From: Pseudomonadota bacterium
GTDB taxonomy: Bacteria; Myxococcota_A; Polyangia; Polyangiales; Polyangiaceae
DNA length: 5,104 nucleotides
Assembly (NCBI GenBank): GCA_023411445.1
Contig: JAEYOT010000688.1
Location: forward strand, 1-5,104
Direction: 5' to 3'
The position numbers and the translations under genes are program-made. The notes under the pieces are model-generated. The model saw only the letters and a program-made list of their open reading frames with translations, made no database searches and was not told where the DNA came from. Positions 1 to 5,104 of the stretch are shown in pieces (the stretch's first letter is position 1; each line of letters opens with the position of its first letter).

Positions 1-16
1 GAGCCAGGTGGGGAAC

Positions 17-480
17 TCAACGACCGAAGGAAGCGGTGTCACGTCTGCCGCTGGCCACCGGCGTGTGGGCGTCCACGCGCACCGTCGGGCTCCGCCCCCC
101 GACACCGAGCCTCGTCTGGGCCCAGCAGCGCCGCGTGGCATACGAGACATCGATCCCATCTCGAGCCAAGAGCTCGTGAATCCGCACCATCGCGAGCGAC
201 TCGTCTTGATTGAGCCATCGCTCGATTTGAATGCGCCGCGATTCAAGCAGTTGCCGTGGATCGGAGACCGCCAGTAGCGGCCGAGCCTTTACGCACTGCG
301 CGACATCACGCGCGCGCTCGTCGGTCAAGACGTCCGGGCCCAGGCCACGTCGCCGCTCAACGTAGCGGCTCGCTGCGCGCCGGCTAACAATACCCTCGCG
401 CGCCACTTGTCGCGCGCTCTGCCCCCGCCGCCCAGCGCCGGAGCACTTCCTACGCCGATCATCAACTCCCGAAAGCTCAT
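17..480 (-). pseudogene. istA: IS21 transposase IstA, N-terminal part, frameshifted
   Basis: The frame matches the N-terminal half of IS21 IstA transposases. An ATG at 480 is preceded by a Shine-Dalgarno-like GAGAGG (486-491 on the plus strand) and opens MSFRELMIGV. The family-like continuation EVLRRWAAG is in a second frame after about 450. QSARQVAREGIVSRR, the DNA-binding helix-turn-helix region, is in a third frame after the run of five Gs at 422-426. From there the frame stays open and shows typical IstA stretches: VLTDERARDVAQ, ARPL, IERWL, the well-matched RIHELLARDGIDVSYATRR, and PTVRVD. It then ends in ASFGR-stop at 17-19. IstA proteins usually read about 'VDFGR' there, and that aspartate is thought to start the DDE catalytic triad, so the acid seems lost (D to S). 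IstA is normally around 350-500 residues, and no catalytic core is present here. Sequencing error in the G run is an alternative for one of the frameshifts. Confidence 0.75.
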
Positions 481-571
481 GGCTGCCTCTCGACGGCGTC
501 CTGCACCGTCGTCGGGAAGCATCCTGCTCTTCCGGTCGTCTCGTTCAGTCACCCGGCCCAGCGCCTGGAAA

Positions 572-715
572 TGGCTCCATGTCCCTGAAAATCGGGTGGC
601 TCCATGAGGCTGAAAATCCAGCTCAGCCCACCTTGCAGGTGGCTCCATGACGCTGAAAATCGGGTGGCTTCATGAGGCTGAACAATGCCTCGGAACCTGG
701 CTCCACGAGGCCGAC
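572..715. repeat. Five copies of an IS21 end repeat (transposase-binding sites)
   Basis: On the plus strand the unit TGGCTCCATGAGGCTGAAAA recurs at about 572-593, 597-618, 640-661, 665-684 (one T for C) and, more degenerate, 699-715 (TGGCTCCACGAGGCCGA). The first two and the next two form matching pairs with the same 25-base period, joined by CGGG. This looks like a duplicated double site. Multiple subterminal repeats of about 20 bp are characteristic of IS21 ends, where IstA binds. Their position between the istA start and the predicted element tip fits this role. Confidence 0.75.
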
Positions 716-862
716 GATTGGCAGTTCAAAGTAGCACCATCGACCCAGCAGGCGGATGAGCCGCGAAATTCTCGGGGAATTTTTAGTTCAATCTGGAACA
801 GTGCTGGGCGTAGCGATCAGGGCTACCGTTGCGCCAGCGCGGTGGCGTTGCGCAGGCGCGGT

Positions 863-910
863 GGTGCCGGCGTTGCGCTGGCGCGGGGTGCCGGCGTTGC
901 GCTGGCGCGG
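863..910. repeat. 24-bp perfect tandem duplication with a degenerate third copy
   Basis: The unit GGTGCCGGCGTTGCGCTGGC followed by GCGG occurs at 863-886 and again, identical, at 887-910. A degenerate relative (GGTGGCGTTGCGCAGGCGCGGT) sits just before it at 841-862, and TGCC after 910 begins a further partial copy. The unit is a whole number of codons (24), but no convincing protein runs through it. It looks like a small replication-slippage minisatellite. A protein-binding array is a less likely alternative. Confidence 0.7.
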
Positions 911-976
911 TGCCGTGTGCGCGCAGGGTGGCCTCGCGCCGGGACGTGAGCGCTGCGGAGGGAGCTGCGGTTGGGG

Positions 977-1010
977 CAGCCCCCATTCGAAGACGAACGG
1001 ATGGGGGCTG
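977..1010 (-). terminator. Strong hairpin downstream of the methyltransferase gene
   Basis: CAGCCCCCAT (977-986) pairs perfectly with ATGGGGGCTG (1001-1010), a 10-bp GC-rich stem. The inner TTCG and CGAA (986-989, 994-997) can extend it as an alternative. It lies 17 bases past the stop codon of the minus-strand methyltransferase, where an intrinsic terminator would be expected. On that strand it is followed by CCCCAACCGC and not by a T run. It may therefore terminate weakly, act with Rho, or only stabilise the 3' end. Confidence 0.55.
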
Positions 1011-1027
1011 GAGCCGGAGGGCGGCGC

Positions 1028-2191
1028 TCAGCGCCAGTTCTTGCCGGAGCCGAACTGGAGCTTGTGGCGGTTGAAGCTGTCCGAGTTCTTGTGCATCAGC
1101 ATCTGGTACGTGAAGGCGCTGCCTTGCTCGCCGATCAGCGCAGACCAGTGCAGGAAGAAGTACCAGAGGCGGTACCAGCGCTCGCCGTAGGCTTTGATCA
1201 CGTTCTCGCGGTTACCGACCCAGATGTCGCGCCAGCGGCGGAGCGTGAGCACGTAGTGCGGGCTCATGTTCTCCACGTCCGTCACTTCGAAGCCGCCGTC
1301 CTCCGCTGCGCGGATCATGCCCGAGAGCGGCAGGCTCGCGTCGGCGCCCGGGAAGATGTAGCGGTTCATGAACAGGCCCCAGATCAGATCTTCGGGCCGC
1401 ATGGTGAGGGCGGACAGGGGGTTTTGGGGGTTGTAGAGGCCGCGGATGCCGGTCCACTGGATGACGAACAGGCCGTCGTCGGCGAGCAGCTCGTGCACCT
1501 TTTGGTAGTAGCCGACCAGGTTCTTGATGCCGACGTGCTCGACCATCTCCAAGCTGACGATCTTGTCGAAGCGGCCCTGGATGTTGCGGTAATCGCACAC
1601 CTCCACCTTGGCGCGATCCGAGACGCCGTACTTGGCGATGCGATCCGTGCCGAAGTTGACCTGCTCTTGCGCGAGGGTGACGCCGTACGTCTTCGCGCCG
1701 AACTCTTTGGCGGCGCGCGCGACGAAGGTGCCCCAGCCACAGCCGATGTCGAGCAGCGTCTCGCCCTCTTTGAGCTGGAGCTTTTGACAGGCGCGGTCGA
1801 TCTTGCGGTACTGCGCTTGCTCGAGCGGCATGTCCGGCGTCTCGAACGACGCGGCGGTGTAGACCATGGCCTCGCCCAGGCACCACTCGAAGAAGTCGTT
1901 ACCGCGGTTGTAGTGCTCGCCGACGATGCGGCTATCCTGCGCCTTGGAGTGGATGGTCACTTCCGGCAGGAAGTTCGTGAACGCCCAGCGGATGTGCGAG
2001 TCCGTCAGCCGGAACGACATCGTTTCGTGACGGGTGCGGAAAAAGTCCTCCCACTTGTCGGCCGGGATATCGAGCTTGCCGTCGATGTAGGCCTCGTAGA
2101 CGTCCGAAATGGGGACTTTCTTGCCGGACCATTTCCGACCGAGGCTGGCATCTTCAAATTTCACGAAGTCACTGACGGTGTATCTGCTCAT
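1028..2191 (-). CDS. SAM-dependent lipid methyltransferase, Cfa superfamily, sphingolipid C9-methyltransferase-like
   Basis: The 387-residue protein has the fold markers of the cyclopropane-fatty-acyl-phospholipid synthase family: HYNRGNDFF (93-101), SAM-binding motif LLDIGCGWGT (146-155), VTLAQEQ (171-177), EMVEHVG (215-221) and NRYIFPGADAS (276-286). Two of the residues that hold bicarbonate in true cyclopropane synthases are changed: the usual YSCAYF cysteine is Ala113 (YTAASF), and the usual histidine (LLHTI) is Gln245 (VIQWTG). Glu218 and Tyr313 remain. The C-terminal half (WGLFMNRYIFPGADAS, RRWRDIWVGNRENVI, RWYRLWYFFLHWS, QGSAFTYQ) resembles, from memory, fungal sphingolipid C9-methyltransferases, which add a methyl branch to the long-chain base of glucosylceramide. 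Those enzymes carry N-terminal membrane helices that are absent here. I infer methylation of a lipid acyl or sphingoid double bond; the substrate is unproven. The ATG at 2191 lacks a clear Shine-Dalgarno, and the frame stays open upstream. The gene is monocistronic, with a hairpin after the stop. Confidence 0.88.
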   Translation of the reverse strand: MSRYTVSDFVKFEDASLGRKWSGKKVPISDVYEAYIDGKLDIPADKWEDFFRTRHETMSFRLTDSHIRWAFTNFLPEVTIHSKAQDSRIVGEHYNRGNDFFEWCLGEAMVYTAASFETPDMPLEQAQYRKIDRACQKLQLKEGETLLDIGCGWGTFVARAAKEFGAKTYGVTLAQEQVNFGTDRIAKYGVSDRAKVEVCDYRNIQGRFDKIVSLEMVEHVGIKNLVGYYQKVHELLADDGLFVIQWTGIRGLYNPQNPLSALTMRPEDLIWGLFMNRYIFPGADASLPLSGMIRAAEDGGFEVTDVENMSPHYVLTLRRWRDIWVGNRENVIKAYGERWYRLWYFFLHWSALIGEQGSAFTYQMLMHKNSDSFNRHKLQFGSGKNWR

Positions 2192-2254
2192 GGGCGGCCG
2201 CGCTTCGTAGAGGAGTACCCGCCGGGAGTCCAGACGTTCAACCGGCTTTTTAGC

Positions 2255-2278
2255 GGCCGGCGGGCCTCGCGGCCGGCC
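2255..2278. repeat. GC-rich inverted repeat in the divergent spacer
   Basis: GGCCGGC (2255-2261) and GCCGGCC (2272-2278) can form a 7-bp stem around a 10-base loop. GCGGCCGG also occurs twice as a direct repeat (2253-2260 and 2269-2276). The element lies between the methyltransferase (minus) and the unknown gene (plus), so it could be an operator. Simple GC-rich composition can produce such matches by chance. Confidence 0.3.
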
Positions 2279-2323
2279 CAGCGGCGTACTTGCCGGAGAT
2301 CGCCGGACTAACCTGCCACTTGC

Positions 2324-2346
2324 CGCGAAACCGGCTATGGTTCGCG
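2324..2346. promoter_or_regulatory. Imperfect dyad immediately before the start codon of the unknown gene
   Basis: CGCGAAACC (2324-2332) and GGTTCGCG (2339-2346) form eight base pairs with one bulged A and a 6-base loop. The dyad ends one base before the ATG at 2348, where a ribosome binding site would normally be, and no Shine-Dalgarno is visible. It could be an operator or an RNA hairpin controlling translation. If translation starts at the later ATG (2390), it would instead lie in a leader. The role is inferred only from position. Confidence 0.3.
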
Positions 2347-2347
2347 C

Positions 2348-2767
2348 ATGGAAGTACGCGGAGGCTCATCCTCGGCAGCCCTGTTCGAAATGTGTGGGCG
2401 CTTCAAGAAGGCCTGGATCAAGGGGGGCTTCAGCTGGGATAGCCGCTTTTCCTGTGTGGCATCCTCGTTCAGCACCGAGCTGGACGCTGAGGCGCGGGCC
2501 GTGGTGACGCAATACTTTCCGAACGAGTGGACGATGAAGTCCGTCGTCAACGCCCCGCCGCAGGTCCGTGAGATCGCGGAGAACACGGGCGGCGTGCGTA
2601 CGGACCAGCGCTTGTACACGGGCGACACGAGCGGCCGGCTCGTGGTGTTTGGTCTGTGGTGGCCCTGGGGCGACGAGACGACGATTTCGTTCCGCGTCGG
2701 CATCGGTGGCTACGTGCTGGAGCCGGACCTGATGCGCCTGCGCGAAGCGTTCGGCGCGCTGGACTGA
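2348..2767 (+). CDS. Conserved-looking protein of unknown function, 139 residues
   Basis: I do not recognise a named family. The frame looks truly coding: codon use is GC-biased and the composition is balanced, with well-defined segments. After a short Ser/Ala-rich start come a basic/aromatic stretch FKKAWIKGGFSW (19-30), an acidic helix-like STELDAEARAVVTQYFPNEW (42-61), and a probable helix PPQVREIAENTGGVRTDQ (70-87). The striking FGLWWPWGDETTISFRVGIG (101-120) follows, and finally an amphipathic end LEPDLMRLREAFGALD. There is no signal peptide or membrane segment, and the two cysteines (16 and 36) form no metal-site pattern. I infer a cytoplasmic globular protein. The ATG at 2348 has no visible Shine-Dalgarno. 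The in-frame ATG at 2390 (residue 15) is a possible alternative that would drop the low-complexity N-terminus. The gene converges on the PilZ gene with 7 bases between stops and no clear terminator. Confidence 0.7.
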   Translation: MEVRGGSSSAALFEMCGRFKKAWIKGGFSWDSRFSCVASSFSTELDAEARAVVTQYFPNEWTMKSVVNAPPQVREIAENTGGVRTDQRLYTGDTSGRLVVFGLWWPWGDETTISFRVGIGGYVLEPDLMRLREAFGALD

Positions 2768-2774
2768 GCGAAGG

Positions 2775-3194
2775 TCAGAGCAGCGACAAGATCGCTTCCA
2801 GCGAGCGGCGGTCCAGCGCCATGAAGCGCAGGCCCAAGTCCGGCGACGAGCGGACGACCTCGCACTGAATCGCGATCGAGCCGCGGTCCATGCCGAGCGA
2901 GAGCTCGAACCAGATGACGCTGCCAACGGGCGGTAGCGCTTCGACCAGCACGGCGGCGCCGCCCATCGAGACGTTCACGCACTCGGCGCTGATGCGCTCA
3001 CCGTCGACCACGAGCCAGGCAGCGGCGCCGCTGAGCACGCGGTGATGGGAACGGCGTTCTGGCGCGCGGCCCGTAGCGGCGGGAAAGCGACCAATCGTCA
3101 CGGGCTGACTTAGGCAGAAATTATGCCAGCCCCGGCTGCACAGCCGAAGCCAGTAAACCCGCTGGTTTCGGCTGCCTCGAGCGGGCTGCGGCAT
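2775..3194 (-). CDS. PilZ-domain protein, probable cyclic di-GMP receptor
   Basis: PilZ domains bind cyclic di-GMP through an RxxxR motif and a downstream (D/N)xSxxG motif. Both are present here: Arg48-SHH-Arg52 and Asn74-V-Ser76-MG-Gly79. They are followed by the expected beta-rich body (VGSVIWFELSL, SIAIQCEVVRSS) and the closing GLRFMALDRRSLEAIL, typical of stand-alone PilZ proteins. There is no output domain, so it probably acts by binding a partner, for example in motility, surface polymer or signalling control. The partner is not visible here. The start is uncertain. The ATG at 3194 gives 139 residues but a Cys/Trp-containing N-terminus of about 31 residues unlike the domain, with only a weak AGAG upstream. 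The GTG at 3101 gives 108 residues, a normal size for a single PilZ domain. A sigma-54-like promoter lies between the two starts. Confidence 0.85.
   Translation of the reverse strand: MPQPARGSRNQRVYWLRLCSRGWHNFCLSQPVTIGRFPAATGRAPERRSHHRVLSGAAAWLVVDGERISAECVNVSMGGAAVLVEALPPVGSVIWFELSLGMDRGSIAIQCEVVRSSPDLGLRFMALDRRSLEAILSLL
3113..3128 (-). promoter_or_regulatory. Candidate sigma-54 (-24/-12) promoter for the PilZ gene
   Basis: On the minus strand the sequence CTGGCATAATTTCTGCC matches the sigma-54 pattern TGGCAC-N5-TTGCA: TGGCA, correct spacing of the GG and GC pairs, and TGC at -12. Transcription would begin near 3102, right at the GTG at 3101, so the message would be nearly leaderless. The site lies inside the reading frame if translation starts at 3194, so the two interpretations exclude each other. 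No enhancer-binding site could be identified. Confidence 0.35.
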
Positions 3195-3199
3195 TGCGT

Positions 3200-3218
3200 C
3201 TCTGCAAAACTTGCAGAG
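3200..3218. promoter_or_regulatory. Perfect 8-bp dyad in the PilZ/YgiQ divergent spacer
   Basis: CTCTGCAA (3200-3207) and TTGCAGAG (3211-3218) are perfect inverted repeats around AAC. The dyad sits 5 bases upstream of the ATG at 3194 on the minus strand and about 60 bases upstream of the YgiQ-type start on the plus strand. A repressor operator serving one or both genes, or an RNA hairpin masking the weak AGAG ribosome site of the 3194 start, are both possible. No T run follows on either side, so it is not a typical terminator. Confidence 0.45.
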
Positions 3219-3278
3219 GATCGACGAAAACGGGCCATTTCGCGATGAGCGCGGCGGATCCTGCTACACCGCCAGGCC

Positions 3279-5104
3279 GTGGATCTCGTTCAGCTCCGCA
3301 TACCCGGTCGAGCGGCTCCGCCGAGCCCTCGGCGCGGCTTCTTGCCAACGACGCGCGTGGAGATGAAAGCGCGCGGCTACTCCGAGCTCGACATCCTGAT
3401 CGTGACCGGCGACGCCTACGTGGATCACGCGGCGTTTGGGCCGATCTTGATCGCGCGCTTCTTGGAGGCACGCGGCTACAAGGTGGGCGTCGTGGCGCAA
3501 CCGGATTGGCGCACGCCGGAGGACATCGCGCGCATGGGGCGGCCCAGGCTGTTCGTCGGAGTGAGCGCTGGCAACTTGGACTCGATGCTGAACAAGCTCA
3601 CGGCGCAGAAGAAGGTGCGCTCGGAGGATCAGTACTCACCAGGAGGCCGCACCGAGATGCGGCCGAACCGCGCCACCATCGTGTACTCGAACCTGTGCCG
3701 GCAGGCGTTTCCGGGCACGCCGATCGTGCTGGGCGGTATCGAGGCCTCGCTGCGCCGTATCGCGCACTACGACTACTGGTCGGACTCGATTCGGCGCTCC
3801 ATCTTGCTCGACGCCAAGGCCGACTTGTTGGTGTTTGGGATGGGCGAGCGCGCAGCTTGGGAGATCGCTCGGCGCTTGGACGCGGGCGAAAAGGTGCAGC
3901 AGCTCACCGACGTGCGCGGCACCGCCTACGTGATCGACGAGGCCGAGGAGTGGGGCAAGATCGCGGCGGCCCCGAGCAAGTATGTTCCGGATGGCTTGCC
4001 GGTCGTGTTGCCCTCCTACGAGGAGGTCGTGGCCGACAAACGCGCGTTCTCTGCGATGTCTCAGCGTTTTCAGGTGGAGACCAACGCGCACAACGCGCGC
4101 CCCATCTTGCAGGTGCACGGCCGGCAGGCGGTGTTCTTCAACCGCCCGGCGCTGCCGCTCGACGAGCAGGAGATGGACGCGCTCTACGACCTGCCGTTCG
4201 AGCGCGCGCCGCACCCGGCTTACCGCGGTGAGACGATCCCGGCGTTCGAGACCGTGAAGGAGTCGATCGTCACCATGCGTGGCTGCTTCGGCGGCTGCAC
4301 GTTCTGCAGCATCACCGAACACGAAGGGCGCGTGATCCAGAGCCGTTCGTCGGACAGCGTGGTGCGTGAGGTTCGAGCCTTGACGCGCATGGCGGGCTTC
4401 TCCGGCATGATCAGCGACGTGGGCGGACCGACCGCCAACATGTACAAGATGACGTGCAAGGACGAGCGCACCGAGAGCGCTTGCCGGCGCCTCTCGTGCG
4501 TGCACCCGGGGATTTGCAAGAACTTGGTCACCGATCACCAACCGGTGATCGATCTCCTGCGCAAGGTGCGCGAGGTGCCGGGCGTCAATCGTGTGTTCGT
4601 CGCCTCCGGGGTCCGCTACGATTTGGCCGAGCGCAGCCCGGAGTTCGTGCGTGAGCTGGCGGCGCACCACACCGGAGGGCAGCTCTCAGTGGCGCCGGAG
4701 CATACCAACCCGCGCGTGCTGGAGAAAATGAAGAAGCCGGGCATCGAGAGCTACGAGCGCTTTGCGGACTCCTTCTGCCGCGCCAGCGAGCAGGCCGGCA
4801 AAGAGCAGTACCTGATCCCGTATTTCATCACCGGCCACCCCGGGTCCACGCTGGCCGACACCATCGAGCTGGCGCTGTACTTGAAGCGCAAGGGCATGCG
4901 CCCGCGCCAGGTGCAGGACTTCATCCCGACGCCGATGTCGATGGCCACGAGCATGTACCACACGGGTCTGGACCCGTTCAGCAGCGAGCCGGTCTACACC
5001 GCGCGGGATCTACGTGAGAAGCGCATGATGAAGGCGCTGCTCTTCTATTGGGATCCGAAGCAGCAGCCGCTAGCGCGCGAGGCGCTGAAGCGCGCCGGGC
5101 GCGG
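3279..5104 (+). CDS. ygiQ: YgiQ-family (UPF0313) radical SAM protein, 3' end beyond the window
   Basis: An uninterrupted frame of 608 codons runs to the window edge. The N-terminal UPF0313 domain shows FLPTTRVEM (22-30), VTGDAYVDH (42-50), AQPDW (73-77), GNLDSM (98-103), GGIEASLRR..HYDYW (152-167) and LVFGMGER (184-191). The radical SAM core begins at MRGCFGGCTFC (333-343), where Cys336, Cys340 and Cys343 form the CxxxCxxC motif that binds the 4Fe-4S cluster used to cleave SAM. Four further cysteines, 393, 402, 407 and 413, lie in the family-typical GGPTANMY..CK..CRRLSC..IC segment. ASGVRYD, APEHT, GKEQYLIPYFI and HPG follow, ending near ALKRAGR. E. coli YgiQ is about 740 residues, so perhaps 20-130 residues are missing, mostly a variable tail. 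The substrate of the family is unknown. I chose the GTG at 3279 because the conserved FLP...EM block lies before the ATG at 3363; a stop at 3246-3248 limits the frame upstream. No clear Shine-Dalgarno is visible. Confidence 0.93.
   Translation, partial: MDLVQLRIPGRAAPPSPRRGFLPTTRVEMKARGYSELDILIVTGDAYVDHAAFGPILIARFLEARGYKVGVVAQPDWRTPEDIARMGRPRLFVGVSAGNLDSMLNKLTAQKKVRSEDQYSPGGRTEMRPNRATIVYSNLCRQAFPGTPIVLGGIEASLRRIAHYDYWSDSIRRSILLDAKADLLVFGMGERAAWEIARRLDAGEKVQQLTDVRGTAYVIDEAEEWGKIAAAPSKYVPDGLPVVLPSYEEVVADKRAFSAMSQRFQVETNAHNARPILQVHGRQAVFFNRPALPLDEQEMDALYDLPFERAPHPAYRGETIPAFETVKESIVTMRGCFGGCTFCSITEHEGRVIQSRSSDSVVREVRALTRMAGFSGMISDVGGPTANMYKMTCKDERTESACRRLSCVHPGICKNLVTDHQPVIDLLRKVREVPGVNRVFVASGVRYDLAERSPEFVRELAAHHTGGQLSVAPEHTNPRVLEKMKKPGIESYERFADSFCRASEQAGKEQYLIPYFITGHPGSTLADTIELALYLKRKGMRPRQVQDFIPTPMSMATSMYHTGLDPFSSEPVYTARDLREKRMMKALLFYWDPKQQPLAREALKRAGR

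Larger units (their letters stand above)
1..736 (-). mobile_element. IS21-family insertion sequence, left end, decayed and cut by the window edge
   Basis: This is the upstream end of an IS21-type element read on the minus strand. Three things support it: an istA-like reading frame (480 down to 17), a cluster of short repeats just upstream of it (572-715), and a plausible element tip about 256 bases upstream of istA. IS21 elements carry several transposase-binding repeats at their ends and usually terminate in 5'-TG...CA-3'. On the minus strand the sequence TGCTACTTTGAACTGCC begins at 736, and a second candidate TG begins at 739, so the outer boundary is uncertain by a few bases. The rest of istA, the helper ATPase gene istB and the other end would lie before position 1. 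The damaged transposase frame means this copy is unlikely to move by itself. Confidence 0.7.
737..1027. other. Intergenic stretch without a supported gene
   Basis: No reading frame here shows family-like protein sequence. Frames that stay open encode low-complexity Arg/Ala/Gly strings produced by the GC-rich repeats. The stretch holds a 24-bp tandem duplication (863-910) and the hairpin at 977-1010, which are listed separately. I see nothing recognisable in 740-840 or 911-970. Confidence 0.6.

Noticed and set aside
572..715. The repeat cluster as a CRISPR array.
   Set aside because: Units are short, spacing is irregular (about 25, 43, 25 and 34 bases), intervals of only 3-21 bases separate copies, and they sit next to istA, as IS21 end repeats do.
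756..1190. Plus- and minus-strand frames across 756-1190.
   Set aside because: They read through the tandem repeat and the 3' end of the methyltransferase, giving repetitive RWRGVPAL-type peptide with no credible start.
2213..2241. Possible sigma-70 promoter for the methyltransferase on the minus strand (TTGAAC, 17 bases, GTACTC).
   Set aside because: The -35 box is fair but the -10 box matches the consensus poorly, so it is not distinguishable from chance in this spacer.
971..2311. A 446-codon plus-strand frame antisense to the methyltransferase gene, longer than the gene itself.
   Set aside because: Its protein is a Val/Ala/Asp/Glu/Arg-rich string without family motifs, which is what the opposite strand of a GC-biased gene gives. 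The minus-strand frame has unmistakable methyltransferase motifs.
3262..3270. TGCTACACC upstream of the YgiQ-type start as an extended -10 box.
   Set aside because: There is no -35 partner at suitable distance, and it would place the transcript start almost on the GTG. The evidence is too weak to list as a promoter.
3194..4231. A 345-codon plus-strand frame starting at 3194.
   Set aside because: It is Arg/Ala/Gly-rich low-complexity protein overlapping the YgiQ-type frame, which has strong family motifs in another phase.
3636..4670. A 344-codon minus-strand frame inside the YgiQ-type gene.
   Set aside because: It is His/Arg/Ala/Val-rich with no domain and is the antisense shadow of the radical SAM gene.

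Overview
The window is GC-rich DNA with strongly biased codon use. Its gene content is one insertion-sequence relic plus four housekeeping or accessory genes. The proteins and the GC content suggest a delta-proteobacterial/Myxococcota-like genome (myxobacterial relatives). That placement is an inference from protein style and is not proven here.

Layout. Positions 1 to about 736 are the left end of an IS21-family element on the minus strand. They hold a broken istA transposase gene (two frameshifts near its start, a stop at 17-19) and, upstream of it, five copies of a roughly 20-bp terminal repeat. Positions 737-1027 carry no gene. They contain a 24-bp tandem duplication and, next to the following gene, a strong hairpin that probably ends its transcript. 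Positions 1028-2191 (minus) encode a 387-residue SAM-dependent methyltransferase of the cyclopropane-fatty-acid-synthase superfamily. It looks closer to the fungal sphingolipid C9-methyltransferases than to true cyclopropane synthases. A divergent 139-residue protein of unknown function lies at 2348-2767 (plus). It converges, with only 7 bases between, on a PilZ-domain gene (2775-3194, minus). A divergent spacer with a perfect 8-bp dyad separates the PilZ gene from a YgiQ-type radical SAM gene. That gene starts at the GTG at 3279 and is still open at the window end.

How the genes work together. No shared operon is visible, because strands alternate gene by gene: methyltransferase (-), unknown (+), PilZ (-), YgiQ (+). 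The two divergent spacers (2192-2347 and 3195-3278) are where regulation would sit. The methyltransferase probably modifies a lipid, the PilZ protein probably senses cyclic di-GMP, and the YgiQ-type protein is a widely conserved radical SAM enzyme whose substrate is unknown. I see no CRISPR, tRNA, rRNA, defence cluster or complete new system. The most interesting items are the methyltransferase's altered active site, the conflict between the PilZ start codon and a sigma-54-like promoter, and the conserved cysteine set of the YgiQ protein.
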